From positions 62,001 through 126,000 of the forward strand of contig NZ_JACSQD010000005.1 in NCBI RefSeq assembly GCF_014836775.1: DNA of 64,000 nucleotides, read 5' to 3'. The stretch is from Arthrobacter gallicola. GTDB lineage: Bacteria; Actinomycetota; Actinomycetes; Actinomycetales; Micrococcaceae. The notes beneath the pieces are model-generated. The model saw nothing but the letters and a program-made list of their open reading frames with translations. It searched no databases and was not told the DNA's origin. Positions 25,765 to 35,185 of this stretch are shown one piece after another (positions within the stretch are counted from its first letter, which is position 1; the number at the start of each line of letters is the position of its first letter). The position numbers were made by a program, and so were the translations under genes.

Positions 25765-26189
25765 CAGATTTCAGACCCGCTTTCAGGTTGGACGGTTTCG
25801 AGGTGGTCCCGGGCGGGACCCGCCTCTTGAGCTTCGAACCACCGATCCACCGCCGAGGAATCGACCTGCGCCCGGAAGGCACGGCCGAAAGCCCGGCGTT
25901 TCACAGCGGTTGCGAGGCATGCTGCCTCGGGGTGCAACCAGGCACCCCGGCCAGACATGCGGCGGTTTTCATCGACGAGGACCGCTTGGGAGCCGTCCCT
26001 CGAATCCAGCGCGAGCCGCATCAGAGCAGCCTGGTCATCCTTCTTCCTGCAGCCAATGCACGTCCGTTGCGGAACGTGCCTGGTTCCTGCCGCAGGCCGC
26101 ACCGATTCCACGGGCTCCTGCGGTTGCTGGAAGGCGGACGGTGACCCGGCCATGAACATTCTACCGCTTTTCTTTTCTCTTGCCCTCAT
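25764..26189 (-). CDS. YlxR-family (DUF448) RNA-binding protein
   Basis: Up to 141 residues. The core PQRTCIGCRKKDDQAALMRLAL and the GRGAWLHP motif are the YlxR signature; the family is a small nucleoid-associated or RNA-binding protein co-transcribed with nusA and infB. Start choice is uncertain: the ATG at 26189 has GGAAGG just upstream, while ATGs at 26159 and 26153 would remove a basic tail of 10-12 residues. It begins 21 nt after nusA, so co-transcription is likely. Its stop codon overlaps the first mini-cistron of the ladder before infB. Confidence 0.88.
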   Translation of the reverse strand: MRAREKKSGRMFMAGSPSAFQQPQEPVESVRPAAGTRHVPQRTCIGCRKKDDQAALMRLALDSRDGSQAVLVDENRRMSGRGAWLHPEAACLATAVKRRAFGRAFRAQVDSSAVDRWFEAQEAGPARDHLETVQPESGSEI

Positions 26190-26210
26190 CCGGCCTTCCG
26201 GAAGGGGAAC

Positions 26211-27182
26211 CTAGGCCGACTTCGCGTCGGAAACGATGTCAATCCGCCACCCGGTCAGCTTCGCGGCCAGACGGGCGTTCTGCCCTTCCTTGCCGATCGC
26301 CAGGGAAAGCTGGTAATCCGGCACCACCACGCGGGCGGAGCGGGCGTCCTCATCGGTGATGGTGACGGAGTTGACGCGCGACGGCGAGAGGGCGTTGGCG
26401 ATGAACGTCGCCGGGTCCTCGCTGAAGTCCACGATGTCGATCTTCTCATCATGCAGCTCAGTCATCACCGCGCGGACACGGGAACCCATTTCACCGATGC
26501 AGGCACCCTTGGCATTGATGCCGGGGGTATTTGCCTTTACCGCAATTTTAGTCCGGTGGCCTGCCTCGCGGGCAAGTGCCACAATCTCCACCGAACCGTC
26601 GGCGATCTCAGGGACCTCCAGTTCGAAAAGCTTGCGCACCAGTCCCGGGTGGGAGCGGGAGAGCGTGATGGACGGGCCCTTGAAGCCGCGTCGGACGTCG
26701 ACGACGAAGGCACGCACACGGGAACCGTGGAGGTACTTCTCCCCCGGAACCTGCTCGGTCGGCGGCAGCAGTGCTTCGACGGACCCCAGGTTCACCTGGA
26801 TCATGTGCGGGTTGTTGCCCTGCTGGATCTGCCCGGAGACGAGTTCGCCCTCACGGCCCTTGAACTCACCGATGATGTTGTCATCCTCGACGTCGCGCAG
26901 ACGCTGCAGGATAATCTGCCGGGCGGTGCTGGCAGCAATGCGGCCGAAGCCGGCGGGGGTGTCGTCGAACTCGCCGACGGCCTCGCCGTCGTCGTCGAGC
27001 TCTGTTGCCCAGATCGTAACGTGGCCGCTCTTGCGGTCCAGTTCGGCGCGGGCCTTATCCTGCGAGCCGGTGGTTTTGTGGTAGGCAACCAGCAGCGCCT
27101 GTTCGATCGTGGGGATCAGCTTGTCCAGCGGGATTTCCCGCTCCGCCTCAAGCAGCCGCAGCGCACTCATATCAATATCCAT
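26211..27182 (-). CDS. nusA: Transcription termination/antitermination protein NusA
   Basis: A 323-residue protein with an N-terminal RNA polymerase-binding domain, an S1 domain (near [12 protein letters not shown]) and two KH domains ([34 protein letters not shown]). It ends after the second KH domain and lacks the C-terminal acidic repeats of E. coli NusA, as is normal for actinobacteria. It starts at the base next to the rimP stop, so the two are translationally coupled. Confidence 0.96.
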   Translation of the reverse strand: MDIDMSALRLLEAEREIPLDKLIPTIEQALLVAYHKTTGSQDKARAELDRKSGHVTIWATELDDDGEAVGEFDDTPAGFGRIAASTARQIILQRLRDVEDDNIIGEFKGREGELVSGQIQQGNNPHMIQVNLGSVEALLPPTEQVPGEKYLHGSRVRAFVVDVRRGFKGPSITLSRSHPGLVRKLFELEVPEIADGSVEIVALAREAGHRTKIAVKANTPGINAKGACIGEMGSRVRAVMTELHDEKIDIVDFSEDPATFIANALSPSRVNSVTITDEDARSARVVVPDYQLSLAIGKEGQNARLAAKLTGWRIDIVSDAKSA

Positions 27183-27809
27183 TTAGGCCTCCTCGGCTGT
27201 GCTTTCAAATCCGTTGGCGTCCTCGCCTGCCGGGTCGTCCTCAAGATGGGCGAATTCAACTTCCACGCGGCCCTTGGCGATACCGTCAAAGGGCAGGTGG
27301 ATTTTCTCGCCTTGTTTGGGCTTCATGCCTTTTTTGACGGGCAGTTCGGGAACCAGGGTGATTCCCTCTGCGTCCGCGTCAATCAGGCGCCCGGTGACCG
27401 CATCACCGCTCACCGGTGTTACCAACACCATCCGGCCGATGTTCCTGCGCCAGTGGCGGGGCTCGGTCAGCGGCCGCGACACGCCGGGGGACGAGACCTC
27501 CAGGCTGTAGGGACGTCCGTCGTCGTGCGGGTCCTGATCCATCGCGTCCGAGAGGACACGGGAAATGTCCGCTATCCGGTCAAGGCTGACGCCGCCGGTT
27601 TCGGTTTCGGGAAGGTCCACGGTGACGTGGACGGTGCGGTGAACGCCCGCCGTCCGGATTTCAAGGTCCTCCAGAAAGAGGCCTTCCCCGGCGACAGTGG
27701 GGGCAAGATAGTCTTTCAGCCGCTGCGTCTGTGCCGCGGTCTCGGCTCGCTGCGCGTTCTTGCGGTAGTCCGACGAAGTGTCTTTTTTGGGGCTGGGCCG
27801 AACCGCCAT
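27183..27809 (-). CDS. rimP: Ribosome maturation factor RimP
   Basis: A 208-residue protein required for 30S assembly. The N-terminal domain includes LEDLEIRTAG, and the signature LEVSSPGVSRPLTEPRHWRR precedes the C-terminal SH3-like domain. It has a basic N-terminal extension of about 30 residues and an acidic tail. The ATG has GGGAGG 6 nt upstream. It is first in the rimP-nusA-ylxR-infB-rbfA group and divergent from the DUF4439 gene. Confidence 0.95.
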   Translation of the reverse strand: MAVRPSPKKDTSSDYRKNAQRAETAAQTQRLKDYLAPTVAGEGLFLEDLEIRTAGVHRTVHVTVDLPETETGGVSLDRIADISRVLSDAMDQDPHDDGRPYSLEVSSPGVSRPLTEPRHWRRNIGRMVLVTPVSGDAVTGRLIDADAEGITLVPELPVKKGMKPKQGEKIHLPFDGIAKGRVEVEFAHLEDDPAGEDANGFESTAEEA

Positions 27810-27896
27810 TATTGCCTCCCACTAGATGATGTTGTACCTCCTAGCCTACCGACTTTCCGGGGTGCCCGGGTCACGGCCCGAACCGGAGCGGCGTTC

Positions 27897-28991
27897 GTGA
27901 CATCATCGAGTGTTGTGAACACGCGCCCCTCCCCTCCGAAGCCTCCTGCCGCGCGCCCGTCCCGGGCTGCTGCTGCAGCCGGCGTTCTGCGGCGTACCCT
28001 GGCGCTGGGGGTCCTGGCGTGCGTCATCGCCAGCTTTGGGCTTACGGTGGGCACCCGCACGGAGGCTGACCCGCCGCGGACATTCTCGGAAAAAGCACTG
28101 AATGAGGCGTTCGCCACTGTTCGGATCCTGGTTGCGGATGCTGATGCCCTGGCAGCTTCCGGAACCGGTGCTGCCGCCGGTGAACTGCAGCTCCAATCCG
28201 AGGTGCTGAAAGAGCAGGCATTGCTCTTGACCAGCCCCGGAGGTGCAGCCGCATTCGAGGCCGCCCTGCAGGCTCCCGGCAGCCGGGAAGACTCCTATCC
28301 GGCAGCGGTGGAGAGTGCGGCGCGTGCCAATCTTGAAGCCGCCGGCCGCGCCGACTACGGCACTGCACGTCTGCTGGCCTCGGTGGGGACCGCTCAGCTG
28401 CTGCTGGCCGAGCGGGCCGGGAAAGCTCTGGGAGTTCCGGTGGAGACTGCCGGAGAGACAGGCTGGACACCGGTTCTGGACGAGGACGCCACGGCCCGCT
28501 GCAGCGAGGACAGTGATGCTGCCGCCGGCCCGGATGCCGGCAGCGGTTCCGGTGCCGCCGAATCCCTTCAGTCAGCACTGGATGGGGAGTATGGGGCCGT
28601 CTACGCGTATGAAGTGGCGCAGGCCCAATCCAGCGGCTGGGAAACGGTGCTGGGGCTGGGACTCGCCGAGCGCCGGAACGCGCATCTGGAGGCGGGCCGT
28701 GACGGGGTCGCGCTCCTGCCGGCCGTGTGCCTCCCGCCGGTCAGCCCTGTCCCGGCGTATTCCCTGTCGACAGGCTTCTTCGCGGATCCCGCGGCGGCAT
28801 TGACTGAAATGGAAGCCGCGTTCCCGGGCGTGTACGCCGATCTGGTGGGATCCAGCGACGGCGCCGTGCGCTCCTGGGCGATCAGCCGGCTCGTGGAGTC
28901 ATCCCGCCTGCTCTACACCGGAGCAGCTTCTGTCCCTGCCTCACCCGGTCTTGATGCCGAACCCGCCGCCTTGCCGTGGGCCGACAACTAA
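27897..28991 (+). CDS. DUF4439 (ferritin-like) protein, membrane-anchored
   Basis: About 364 residues. A basic N-terminus and a hydrophobic segment (LALGVLACVIASFGLTVG, which contains a weak lipobox-like LAC) suggest export with membrane or lipid anchoring. The C-terminal 140 residues (SLQSALDGEYGAVYAYEVAQAQ onward) match DUF4439, a ferritin-like four-helix domain of unknown function. A Gly/Ser/Asp-rich linker separates the halves. The GTG start at 27897 has GGAG 8 nt upstream; GTG 27915 is an alternative. It is divergent from rimP and is a regular neighbour of rimP in related genomes. Confidence 0.8.
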   Translation: MTSSSVVNTRPSPPKPPAARPSRAAAAAGVLRRTLALGVLACVIASFGLTVGTRTEADPPRTFSEKALNEAFATVRILVADADALAASGTGAAAGELQLQSEVLKEQALLLTSPGGAAAFEAALQAPGSREDSYPAAVESAARANLEAAGRADYGTARLLASVGTAQLLLAERAGKALGVPVETAGETGWTPVLDEDATARCSEDSDAAAGPDAGSGSGAAESLQSALDGEYGAVYAYEVAQAQSSGWETVLGLGLAERRNAHLEAGRDGVALLPAVCLPPVSPVPAYSLSTGFFADPAAALTEMEAAFPGVYADLVGSSDGAVRSWAISRLVESSRLLYTGAASVPASPGLDAEPAALPWADN

Positions 28992-29215
28992 CGCGGGTAT
29001 CTGAAGACGGCCGGGTATCGCAGGACAACTGGTGCTGGCAGGTCAGCCGGTGCGCAGGTACCCGTCCGCCGCACTGGCTGGACCGCTTCTGCCCCCTTTA
29101 GGCTGGTCAGGTGATCCAAGCGGGCCCACCCGCTCGACCAGCCGTCCGGGTGGCCGATCCGCATCCCGTCCCTCTCCCGCCTTCACGGGCAGGGAACCCG
29201 TCCAGGAGGAACCAC

Positions 29216-30208
29216 ATGACTCCCGCCGTCGTCGTACCCGAGGCGCTGCGCCAGCGCTATCTGCGGACGAGGGACGGCCGGGCCTGGCTGGAGGGCCTGC
29301 CGGCTCTGGTGCAGGAGAGTCTTCAGCAGTTCCGGATGCGCCCGGATCCGGCGGCTGGGGCCGCGGCCTGGCACGGGTACGGCGCCCTGGTGCTGCCGGT
29401 CCTCGCAGCCGGCGGAAGCACGCCGGCGGTGCTGAAGTTCCCGTATCCGCACCCTGAGGCGGTGACGGAGCCGGCGGCACTGCAGCTGTGGGACGGCAGC
29501 GGGGCTGTGCGCCTGCTCGGGCGGAACGCCACCGGGTCTGCCCTGCTGCTGGAGCGGCTGGACCCGGGCAGCACGCTGCTGGACGTTCCACTGCGCGACG
29601 CCGTCGAGGTGTGGGGCGGGCTGGTCCGCCGGCTGGCCGTGAAGGAAACCGATGATCCGCTGTGGGCGGCCATCCCGTCCGTCGCTGAGCGGGCCGAACA
29701 GTTCTCCGACGAGCTGCCGGCCGATTGGGAGGCATTGGGCCAGCCCTTCGAGCGCTGGCTGCTGGAGGCCGCGTTGGAAGTCTGCCAGACGCGCGGAGCA
29801 GTAGGGCGCCGGTCCAGCCGGGATGTCCTGGTCCACGCGGACCTGCACTACGGCAATATTCTCCGCCGGTTGGACGGTTCCGGAGAATACGCCGCCATCG
29901 ATCCGCAGGCAGTGTACGGAGAAGCTGAGTACGCCGTCGCCCCCATGCTCTGGAACCGGCTGGACGATCTGGCGACGACGGCGCCGCACCAGTCGCTGGA
30001 AGCCCGTTTGTCGGCGCTTTGCACTGCCGCGGGCCTTGATCTGCAGGCAGCGCGTGAATGGAGCATCCTGCGTGAAGTGGAGAATGCCCTGGACTATCTT
30101 CGGGACGGGCTGCGCGGAGATGCCCAGCGTTCGGTGTGGGTTGCTGCGGCGCTGGCCGGGCGCAGCCACCCCGGACTTCCGCCGGTGCGGGATCTGCCGG
30201 CCGCGTAG
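29216..30208 (+). CDS. Aminoglycoside/hydroxyurea kinase-like phosphotransferase
   Basis: A 330-residue protein of the APH fold, closest by motif to the aminoglycoside 6-/hydroxyurea kinase family (PF04655). The catalytic loop HADLHYGNIL is at 207-216 with Asp209 and Asn214, and the metal-binding AIDPQ contains Asp229. The start ATG has AGGAGGAAC 4 nt upstream. The 224 nt before it hold no recognised feature. Resistance is only one option: chromosomal members often have unknown small-molecule substrates. Confidence 0.82.
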   Translation: MTPAVVVPEALRQRYLRTRDGRAWLEGLPALVQESLQQFRMRPDPAAGAAAWHGYGALVLPVLAAGGSTPAVLKFPYPHPEAVTEPAALQLWDGSGAVRLLGRNATGSALLLERLDPGSTLLDVPLRDAVEVWGGLVRRLAVKETDDPLWAAIPSVAERAEQFSDELPADWEALGQPFERWLLEAALEVCQTRGAVGRRSSRDVLVHADLHYGNILRRLDGSGEYAAIDPQAVYGEAEYAVAPMLWNRLDDLATTAPHQSLEARLSALCTAAGLDLQAAREWSILREVENALDYLRDGLRGDAQRSVWVAAALAGRSHPGLPPVRDLPAA

Positions 30209-30235
30209 GCAGGTTTCAACGCCCGGGTGCCGGCG

Positions 30236-31027
30236 TTAGAAATTCTCCATCCAGACATCGGTTCCCAGTTTGATGATCAGCGCACCGACCACCACCAGGA
30301 ACACGATCCGGATGAACTTGCTGCCCTGTTTGACAGCCATCCGCGCCCCGATATAACCGCCGGCCATGTTGGCGATGCCCAGGATCAGGCCTACACCCCA
30401 CAGCAGGGAGCCATGCGGCAGGAAGAACGCCAGGGCGCCGATGTTGGTGGCCATGTTGACGATCTTGGCCTTGGCGCTGGCGGCCAGGAAGTTGTAGCCA
30501 AGCAGGGTCACCATCGCGATGATCAGGAAGGAACCGGTGCCAGGACCGATCAGCCCGTCGTAAAAACCAATGGCGGCGCCGATCGCCCCGGCGGTCCAGT
30601 AGTGCCGGGTGCCGGTGTAACGCAGCCTGGTCAGTTCACCCACGGTGGGTTTGGTGGCGGTAAAGACCGCGACGACGATCAGGGCCACCACAATGATCGG
30701 CTTAAAGACAGACGCCGGCAGCGACGCCGCGAGGACCGCTCCGCCAAAGCTGGCGGCCAGCGCAACCCCGGCCATCGGCAGGGCCGTTTTCAGGTCCGGA
30801 TGGGCGCGGCGGTAGTAGGTGACGGCGCTGGTGGTGGTTCCGAAGATCGAGCCCATCTTGTTGGTGGCCAGGGCTTCGACAGGCGCAATTCCGGGCACGA
30901 GGAGAAGCGCCGGCAACTGAAGCAGGCCGCCGCCGCCAACAACGGCGTCGACCCAGCCGGCCGCCAGCCCTGCCACCACAATCAAGGCGATGGTGGCGAA
31001 CGTTATCTCCTCGAGCCCGGAAACCAC
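30236..31027 (-). CDS. TSUP-family (TauE/SafE) membrane permease
   Basis: A 263-residue protein of about eight membrane segments with the duplicated TauE/SafE pattern: WVDAVVGGGGLLQLPALL near the N-terminus and GFYDGLIGPGTGSFLIIAMV in the middle. Family members move sulfite, sulfoacetate and related anions; the substrate here is unknown. The GTG start is 8 nt after the proS stop, so it probably shares that transcript. Export of sulfur anions would fit with the sulfite-oxidase-like enzyme elsewhere in the window, but this is speculation. Confidence 0.9.
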   Translation of the reverse strand: MVSGLEEITFATIALIVVAGLAAGWVDAVVGGGGLLQLPALLLVPGIAPVEALATNKMGSIFGTTTSAVTYYRRAHPDLKTALPMAGVALAASFGGAVLAASLPASVFKPIIVVALIVVAVFTATKPTVGELTRLRYTGTRHYWTAGAIGAAIGFYDGLIGPGTGSFLIIAMVTLLGYNFLAASAKAKIVNMATNIGALAFFLPHGSLLWGVGLILGIANMAGGYIGARMAVKQGSKFIRIVFLVVVGALIIKLGTDVWMENF

Positions 31028-31035
31028 CTAGCGGC

Positions 31036-32835
31036 TCAGGCCCGGGCGGCGCGGAGGACGTACTCCACGGCCTCGGCAACCGGCACGTTCTCGGCCTCGC
31101 CCGTGGCGCGGTCCTTGATTTCGACGACGCCGTCGGCGAGCCCGCGCCCGACCACCAGGATGGTGGGAACGCCGATCAGCTCCGCGTCTCCGAACTTCAC
31201 GCCCGGGGACACCTTGGGGCGGTCATCGTAAATGACTTCCAGTCCGGCGGCCTCGAGCTCTTCGGAGAGCGCGGCAGCGGCTTCGAAGATTTCCTCGCCG
31301 CGGCCGGTGGCCACCACGTGCACATCCGCCGGCGCAACCGAGCGCGGCCAGATAATGCCCTTGTCATCACGGTTGGATTCAGCCAGGGCCGCAACCGCGC
31401 GGGTGACACCCACGCCGTAGGAACCCATGGTGACCGTGGCCAGTTTGCCGTTCTTATCCAGGACCTTCAGGCCCAGGGCTTCGGCGTATTTGCGGCCGAG
31501 CTGGAAGATGTGGCCCATTTCGATGCCGCGGGCCGCTTCGAGGGGCCCGGATCCGTCCGGAGCCTCATCGCCTTCGCGGACCTCAACGGCCTCGATGACG
31601 CCGTCCCAGGTGAAGTCGCGGCCGGCAACCAGACCGATCACGTGCTTGCCCGGCGCGTTGGCACCAGTGATCCAGCTGGTGCCGGAGACCACGCGCGGGT
31701 CCACCAGGTACAGCAGGCCGGTGGCGGCTTCGCTGCCGAGCACGGCGTCGTCCAGGCTCAGGCCCGGGCCGATGTAGCCCTTGACCAGCCCGGTGTGCTT
31801 CTTCAGGTCATCCTCGGTGGCGGCTTCGACGCCCAGTTCGCCGGAGATTTCCAGGTGCGAACCGATGTTGGCTTCGATGCGCTTGAGGTCCACCGCCCGG
31901 TCCCCCGGAACGCCGACGACGACGATCTGCCGCTCACCGGTGGGCAGCGTCACGGCGAGGACCACGTTCTTGAGCGTGTCAGCGGCAGTCCACTCCCCGG
32001 AGTCCTTGGGGAAGCGGGCGTTGACGTCGGCCACCAGGGTCTCGATGGTGGGCGTATCCGGGGTGTCCACCACCTGGGCTGCCGGGGCGTTGGAGAAGTC
32101 GACCGGGGCAGGCGGAACACTGGTGACCGCCTCGACATTGGCCGCGTACCCGCCGGCGGAGCGAACGAACGTGTCCTCGCCGACCGGGGTCGGGTGCAGG
32201 AACTCCTCGCTCTTGGACCCGCCCATGGCGCCGGAGACTGCTGAGACCACAACGACGTCGAGCCCCAGGCGCTCGAAGATGCGCAGGTAGGCGCCGCGGT
32301 GTGCCTGGTAGCTGGCTTCCAGGCCTTCGTCGTCGATGTCGAAGGAGTAGGAATCCTTCATGATGAACTCGCGGCCGCGGAGGAGGCCGGCACGCGGGCG
32401 GGCTTCATCGCGGTACTTGTTCTGGATCTGGAAGAGCGAAACCGGCAGGTCCTTGTAGGAGCTGTAGAGGTCCTTGACCAGAAGGGTGAACATTTCCTCG
32501 TGGGTCGGGGCGAGCAGGTAGTCGGCGCCCTTGCGGTCCTGGAGGCGGAAGAGGTTATCTCCGTACTCGGTCCAGCGGTTGGAGGCTTCGTACGGTTCGC
32601 GCGGCAGCAGGGCCGGGAAGTGGACCTCCTGGGCGCCGATTGCGGCCATTTCCTCGCGGATGATGGTCTCTACCTTGCCCAGCACGCGCAGGCCCAGCGG
32701 AAGCCAGGAGTAAATGCCCGGAGCCGCGCGGCGGATGTAGCCGGCACGGACCAGCAAACGGTGGCTGGCGACGTCGGCGTCGGCCGGATCTTCGCGCAGA
32801 GTGCGCAGGAAAAGTGTGGAAAGTCGAAGGACCAC
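31036..32835 (-). CDS. proS: Prolyl-tRNA synthetase (bacterial type)
   Basis: A 599-residue class II synthetase. The catalytic core begins with [21 protein letters not shown] (motif 1), continues through [22 protein letters not shown] (motif 2 region), has a YbaK-like editing domain inserted at about 220-390, motif 3 near [16 protein letters not shown], and a C-terminal anticodon-binding domain. The insert defines the bacterial type. A GTG start is used. It lies between the TSUP gene and the inverted repeat downstream of the GntR gene. Confidence 0.97.
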   Translation of the reverse strand: MVLRLSTLFLRTLREDPADADVASHRLLVRAGYIRRAAPGIYSWLPLGLRVLGKVETIIREEMAAIGAQEVHFPALLPREPYEASNRWTEYGDNLFRLQDRKGADYLLAPTHEEMFTLLVKDLYSSYKDLPVSLFQIQNKYRDEARPRAGLLRGREFIMKDSYSFDIDDEGLEASYQAHRGAYLRIFERLGLDVVVVSAVSGAMGGSKSEEFLHPTPVGEDTFVRSAGGYAANVEAVTSVPPAPVDFSNAPAAQVVDTPDTPTIETLVADVNARFPKDSGEWTAADTLKNVVLAVTLPTGERQIVVVGVPGDRAVDLKRIEANIGSHLEISGELGVEAATEDDLKKHTGLVKGYIGPGLSLDDAVLGSEAATGLLYLVDPRVVSGTSWITGANAPGKHVIGLVAGRDFTWDGVIEAVEVREGDEAPDGSGPLEAARGIEMGHIFQLGRKYAEALGLKVLDKNGKLATVTMGSYGVGVTRAVAALAESNRDDKGIIWPRSVAPADVHVVATGRGEEIFEAAAALSEELEAAGLEVIYDDRPKVSPGVKFGDAELIGVPTILVVGRGLADGVVEIKDRATGEAENVPVAEAVEYVLRAARA

Positions 32836-32967
32836 GCGTCGAATCCGTTTCTGCAGCGGTGCTGCACGCTAAGGAAGTAATTTCTCCCTACTAATCTAGC
32901 CGCTTGCTCAGGGGTTCCCGGACACGGCCTGCGTGTGGCGGATTCGGCGGTACTCGGGTCGGTGGCT

Positions 32968-33013
32968 GTGCAGGTATGGCGGCTTTTTTCGCGGCAGGCC
33001 GCCATACCTGCAC
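32968..33013. repeat. Perfect 16-bp inverted repeat with T-rich loop
   Basis: GTGCAGGTATGGCGGC (32968-32983) and its exact complement (32998-33013) flank a 14-nt loop with six T residues. It lies in the 236-bp gap between the GntR stop and the proS start. Neither strand has a T-run after the stem, so it is not a standard terminator. It could be an operator, an RNA element of the proS leader or a mobile-element relic. No T-box features were found. Confidence 0.7.
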
Positions 33014-33071
33014 ATCGGGCATCGGGTGAGCGCCGGAAAGCCGCCCCTTCTGCCGGTGGAGCTGGACTGGC

Positions 33072-33755
33072 CTAGGAGTCGCCCATGAGATCGCCGCGGG
33101 CATGGAGATCGGCGGCAGCGCCGTCATGATCCCGGATCGCCTCCACGATGCCCTCGTGGGGCCGGCGGGTTCCGGGCCGCATGGCGCCGATGCGCCTGCG
33201 CAGGATGCCGCGCCAGACTTCGTCGAGATCCGCGTACAGACTGATCAGCGAGGCGTTGTGACTCGCCGCAACCACCGCCCGGTGGAATTGTGCGTCGGCT
33301 TCCAGATAGTGCTCCAGATCGCCCTCTTCCCAGGCGCGGTCCCGCTGTTCCAGCAGCACGCCGAGGCGCTCCAGGTCGGCGCCGGTGCGGCGCTGTGCGG
33401 CCAGCCGGGCGCCGCTCGCGGCAAGCTCACGCAGCAGTTCGGTGACATCCGCCGTTGAATCCTGCGCAAAACGCCGCTGCATTACGCCCGCCAATTCGCT
33501 GGTGGCAATGACATAGGTTCCGGAGCCCTGGCGGATATCCAGCAGTCCGTTGTTCGCCAGCGCACGCACCGCCTCCCGCACGGTGTTTCTGGCGACCCCG
33601 AGCTGATCCACGAGGGCTTGTTCGGTGGGTATCCGCAGTCCCACGGGCCAGTCACCCTGGGTGATCCGGCTGCGGAACTGCTCTATGACCTGTTCAACCA
33701 AGGACTCCCGCCGCGGCTGCGGCAGCGGACCGGGCGAATCTGGGGAGGGATTCAT
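33072..33755 (-). CDS. GntR-family (FadR/FCD) transcriptional regulator
   Basis: A 227-residue repressor-type protein. The winged helix (IPTEQALVDQLGVARNTVREA, through GSGTYV) spans about 42-82 and an all-helical FCD ligand-binding domain follows. FCD ligands are usually organic acids. It is divergent from a CynX-type transporter with only 23 nt between the two ATGs, and its start lies 6 nt after a perfect TATAAT on the minus strand, so the mRNA is probably leaderless. Regulation of itself and the transporter through the palindrome at 33759-33771 is the simplest reading. Confidence 0.9.
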   Translation of the reverse strand: MNPSPDSPGPLPQPRRESLVEQVIEQFRSRITQGDWPVGLRIPTEQALVDQLGVARNTVREAVRALANNGLLDIRQGSGTYVIATSELAGVMQRRFAQDSTADVTELLRELAASGARLAAQRRTGADLERLGVLLEQRDRAWEEGDLEHYLEADAQFHRAVVAASHNASLISLYADLDEVWRGILRRRIGAMRPGTRRPHEGIVEAIRDHDGAAADLHARGDLMGDS

Positions 33756-33758
33756 CCC

Positions 33759-33771
33759 ATCATTATATGAT
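33759..33771. promoter_or_regulatory. Shared operator and face-to-face -10 boxes (gntR / transporter)
   Basis: ATCAT-TAT-ATGAT is a 13-bp inverted repeat in the 23-bp gap. It contains TATGAT (33766-33771, plus), 7 nt before the transporter ATG, and TATAAT (33762-33767, minus), 6 nt before the gntR ATG. The two -10 boxes overlap by two bases, so both mRNAs would be leaderless and the promoters mutually exclusive. One bound repressor would block both. Confidence 0.6.
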
Positions 33772-33778
33772 CAGTTGA

Positions 33779-35083
33779 ATGCGCAAGAATCTTAGTCCGG
33801 CTCCATGGCTGCCAGCTGTCCTGTTGACGGGAATCCTGCTGGCATCGTTGAACCTGAGGCCGGCAATTTCGTCCCTGGGTCCCTTGCTGGACAGCGTCAT
33901 TGAGGATTTGCAGCTGGGCGGGCTGGTCGCAGGCCTGCTGACTGCCGCCCCGGCCGTTTGTTTTGCCGTGTTCGGTTCCCTGGCACCGAAGCTTGCGGTG
34001 AAACGCGGCCCCGAAGTCATAGTGCTCGGAGCAATGGCGGCCATCGGCCTGGGACTTCTCCTGCGTGCCGCAGCACCGAATACATCCTTCTTCCTGTTCT
34101 TCAGCGCCGTGGCACTGAGCGGAATTGCTGTGGGTAACGTGCTGATGCCGGTACTGGTCAAGCAGTGGTTTCCGGACCGCATTGGCAGGGTCACCGGACT
34201 CTATACGACGACCCTGTCCCTGGGGACAGCGGTTGTTGCGGCGGTGGCCGTTCCGGTCAATGAGGCGTTCGGCGGCAACTGGCGGTTCGGACTTGGAGTC
34301 TGGGCCGTTCCGGCCCTGGTGGCGTTCGGTGTCTGGGTGACCGTCTCCGTGGGCGTGCACCGGCAGCAGCGCTCCGCCCGCCCGGCCCGGCCGCCACTCC
34401 CGGCACCCCAGGAACGCTCCGCGCGCCCGGCAGAAACAACGGCCCGCACAGCAGCCGCCGTCAATCCCTGGCGAAGTCCGACGTCGTGGTGGCTGGCGGT
34501 GTTCTTTGGCCTGCAGGCCAGTGCTGCCTATATCTGCATGGGCTGGCTGGCAAAGATCTTCAGTGACAATGGGCTCAGCGAAGCGACGGCCGGTCTGCTC
34601 CTGGCCATCGTTATGGGGGTTTCCATCCCACTGGCCTTTGTTATCCCTAACCTGGCAGCGCGCCGTCCGAACCAAGGCCCCATCGTCATTGTGCTGGGCT
34701 TTTGTGGCTTGCTGGGCCACGTCGGACTGTGGTTTTCACCGGCCTCGGGGTCTTTTGTGTGGGCGGTGCTGTTGGGAATTTCGTCCTGCACGTTCTCCCT
34801 GGCGCTGACCATGATCGGGATCAAGTCGCGCAGCAGCGACGGCGTCATCAAGCTTTCGGCATTCACGCAAAGCATCGGATACCTGATCTCCATTCCCGGC
34901 CCTCTGATCGTTGGCATCCTGCATGAAGTCACCGGAGGGTGGCAGGCCTCGATCGGCTTTATGACGGCACAGCTGCTGGTGCAGATTTTCGCGGGATACA
35001 TGGCTGGGCGCTCCGGGCCGATCGAGGGCCCGGCTCCCGAGCCGCAGGCCAAACCTGTTCCACAGCGGCTGCAGGGCACCTAG
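33779..35083 (+). CDS. CynX/NimT-type MFS transporter
   Basis: A 434-residue major facilitator protein with about twelve membrane segments and a long Arg/Pro/Ala-rich cytoplasmic loop in the middle (around 197-230). SLNLRPAISSLGPLL and MPVLVKQWFPDRIGRVTGLY are typical of the CynX/NimT group, which includes cyanate and 2-nitroimidazole transporters. The substrate here is unknown and is likely the inducer of the divergent GntR regulator. There is no ribosome-binding site, and a TATGAT box lies 7 nt upstream, so a leaderless start is expected. Confidence 0.9.
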   Translation: MRKNLSPAPWLPAVLLTGILLASLNLRPAISSLGPLLDSVIEDLQLGGLVAGLLTAAPAVCFAVFGSLAPKLAVKRGPEVIVLGAMAAIGLGLLLRAAAPNTSFFLFFSAVALSGIAVGNVLMPVLVKQWFPDRIGRVTGLYTTTLSLGTAVVAAVAVPVNEAFGGNWRFGLGVWAVPALVAFGVWVTVSVGVHRQQRSARPARPPLPAPQERSARPAETTARTAAAVNPWRSPTSWWLAVFFGLQASAAYICMGWLAKIFSDNGLSEATAGLLLAIVMGVSIPLAFVIPNLAARRPNQGPIVIVLGFCGLLGHVGLWFSPASGSFVWAVLLGISSCTFSLALTMIGIKSRSSDGVIKLSAFTQSIGYLISIPGPLIVGILHEVTGGWQASIGFMTAQLLVQIFAGYMAGRSGPIEGPAPEPQAKPVPQRLQGT

Positions 35084-35135
35084 AGCAGCTTATTCCCTGA
35101 CCCGGCGTCGCCAATGCCCGGCGGGCAACGATACC

Positions 35136-35167
35136 GGGGCCGGCCCTGCCGGTGCAGGTCCGGCCCC
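35136..35167. terminator. Bidirectional hairpin between transporter and lipoprotein genes
   Basis: GGGGCCGG-C-CCTGC, loop CGGT, GCAGG-T-CCGGCCCC: a 13-bp stem with one internal mismatch. It lies between two convergent genes. No T-run is present on either side. Confidence 0.6.
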
Positions 35168-35185
35168 GCCCGTGACTGTCAGGGC

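Noticed and set aside
23102..26155. Long plus-strand open frames opposite infB and ylxR, some Pro/Gly/Arg-rich
   Set aside because: Complement of the IF-2 GTPase and its low-complexity linker; no independent support.
29216..30208. Acquired antibiotic resistance gene
   Set aside because: The kinase fold fits, but there is no mobile element or composition shift, and chromosomal homologues often have other substrates; kept only as a family assignment.
32836..33071. T-box riboswitch before proS
   Set aside because: No specifier loop or T-box core sequence was found, only the 16-bp inverted repeat.
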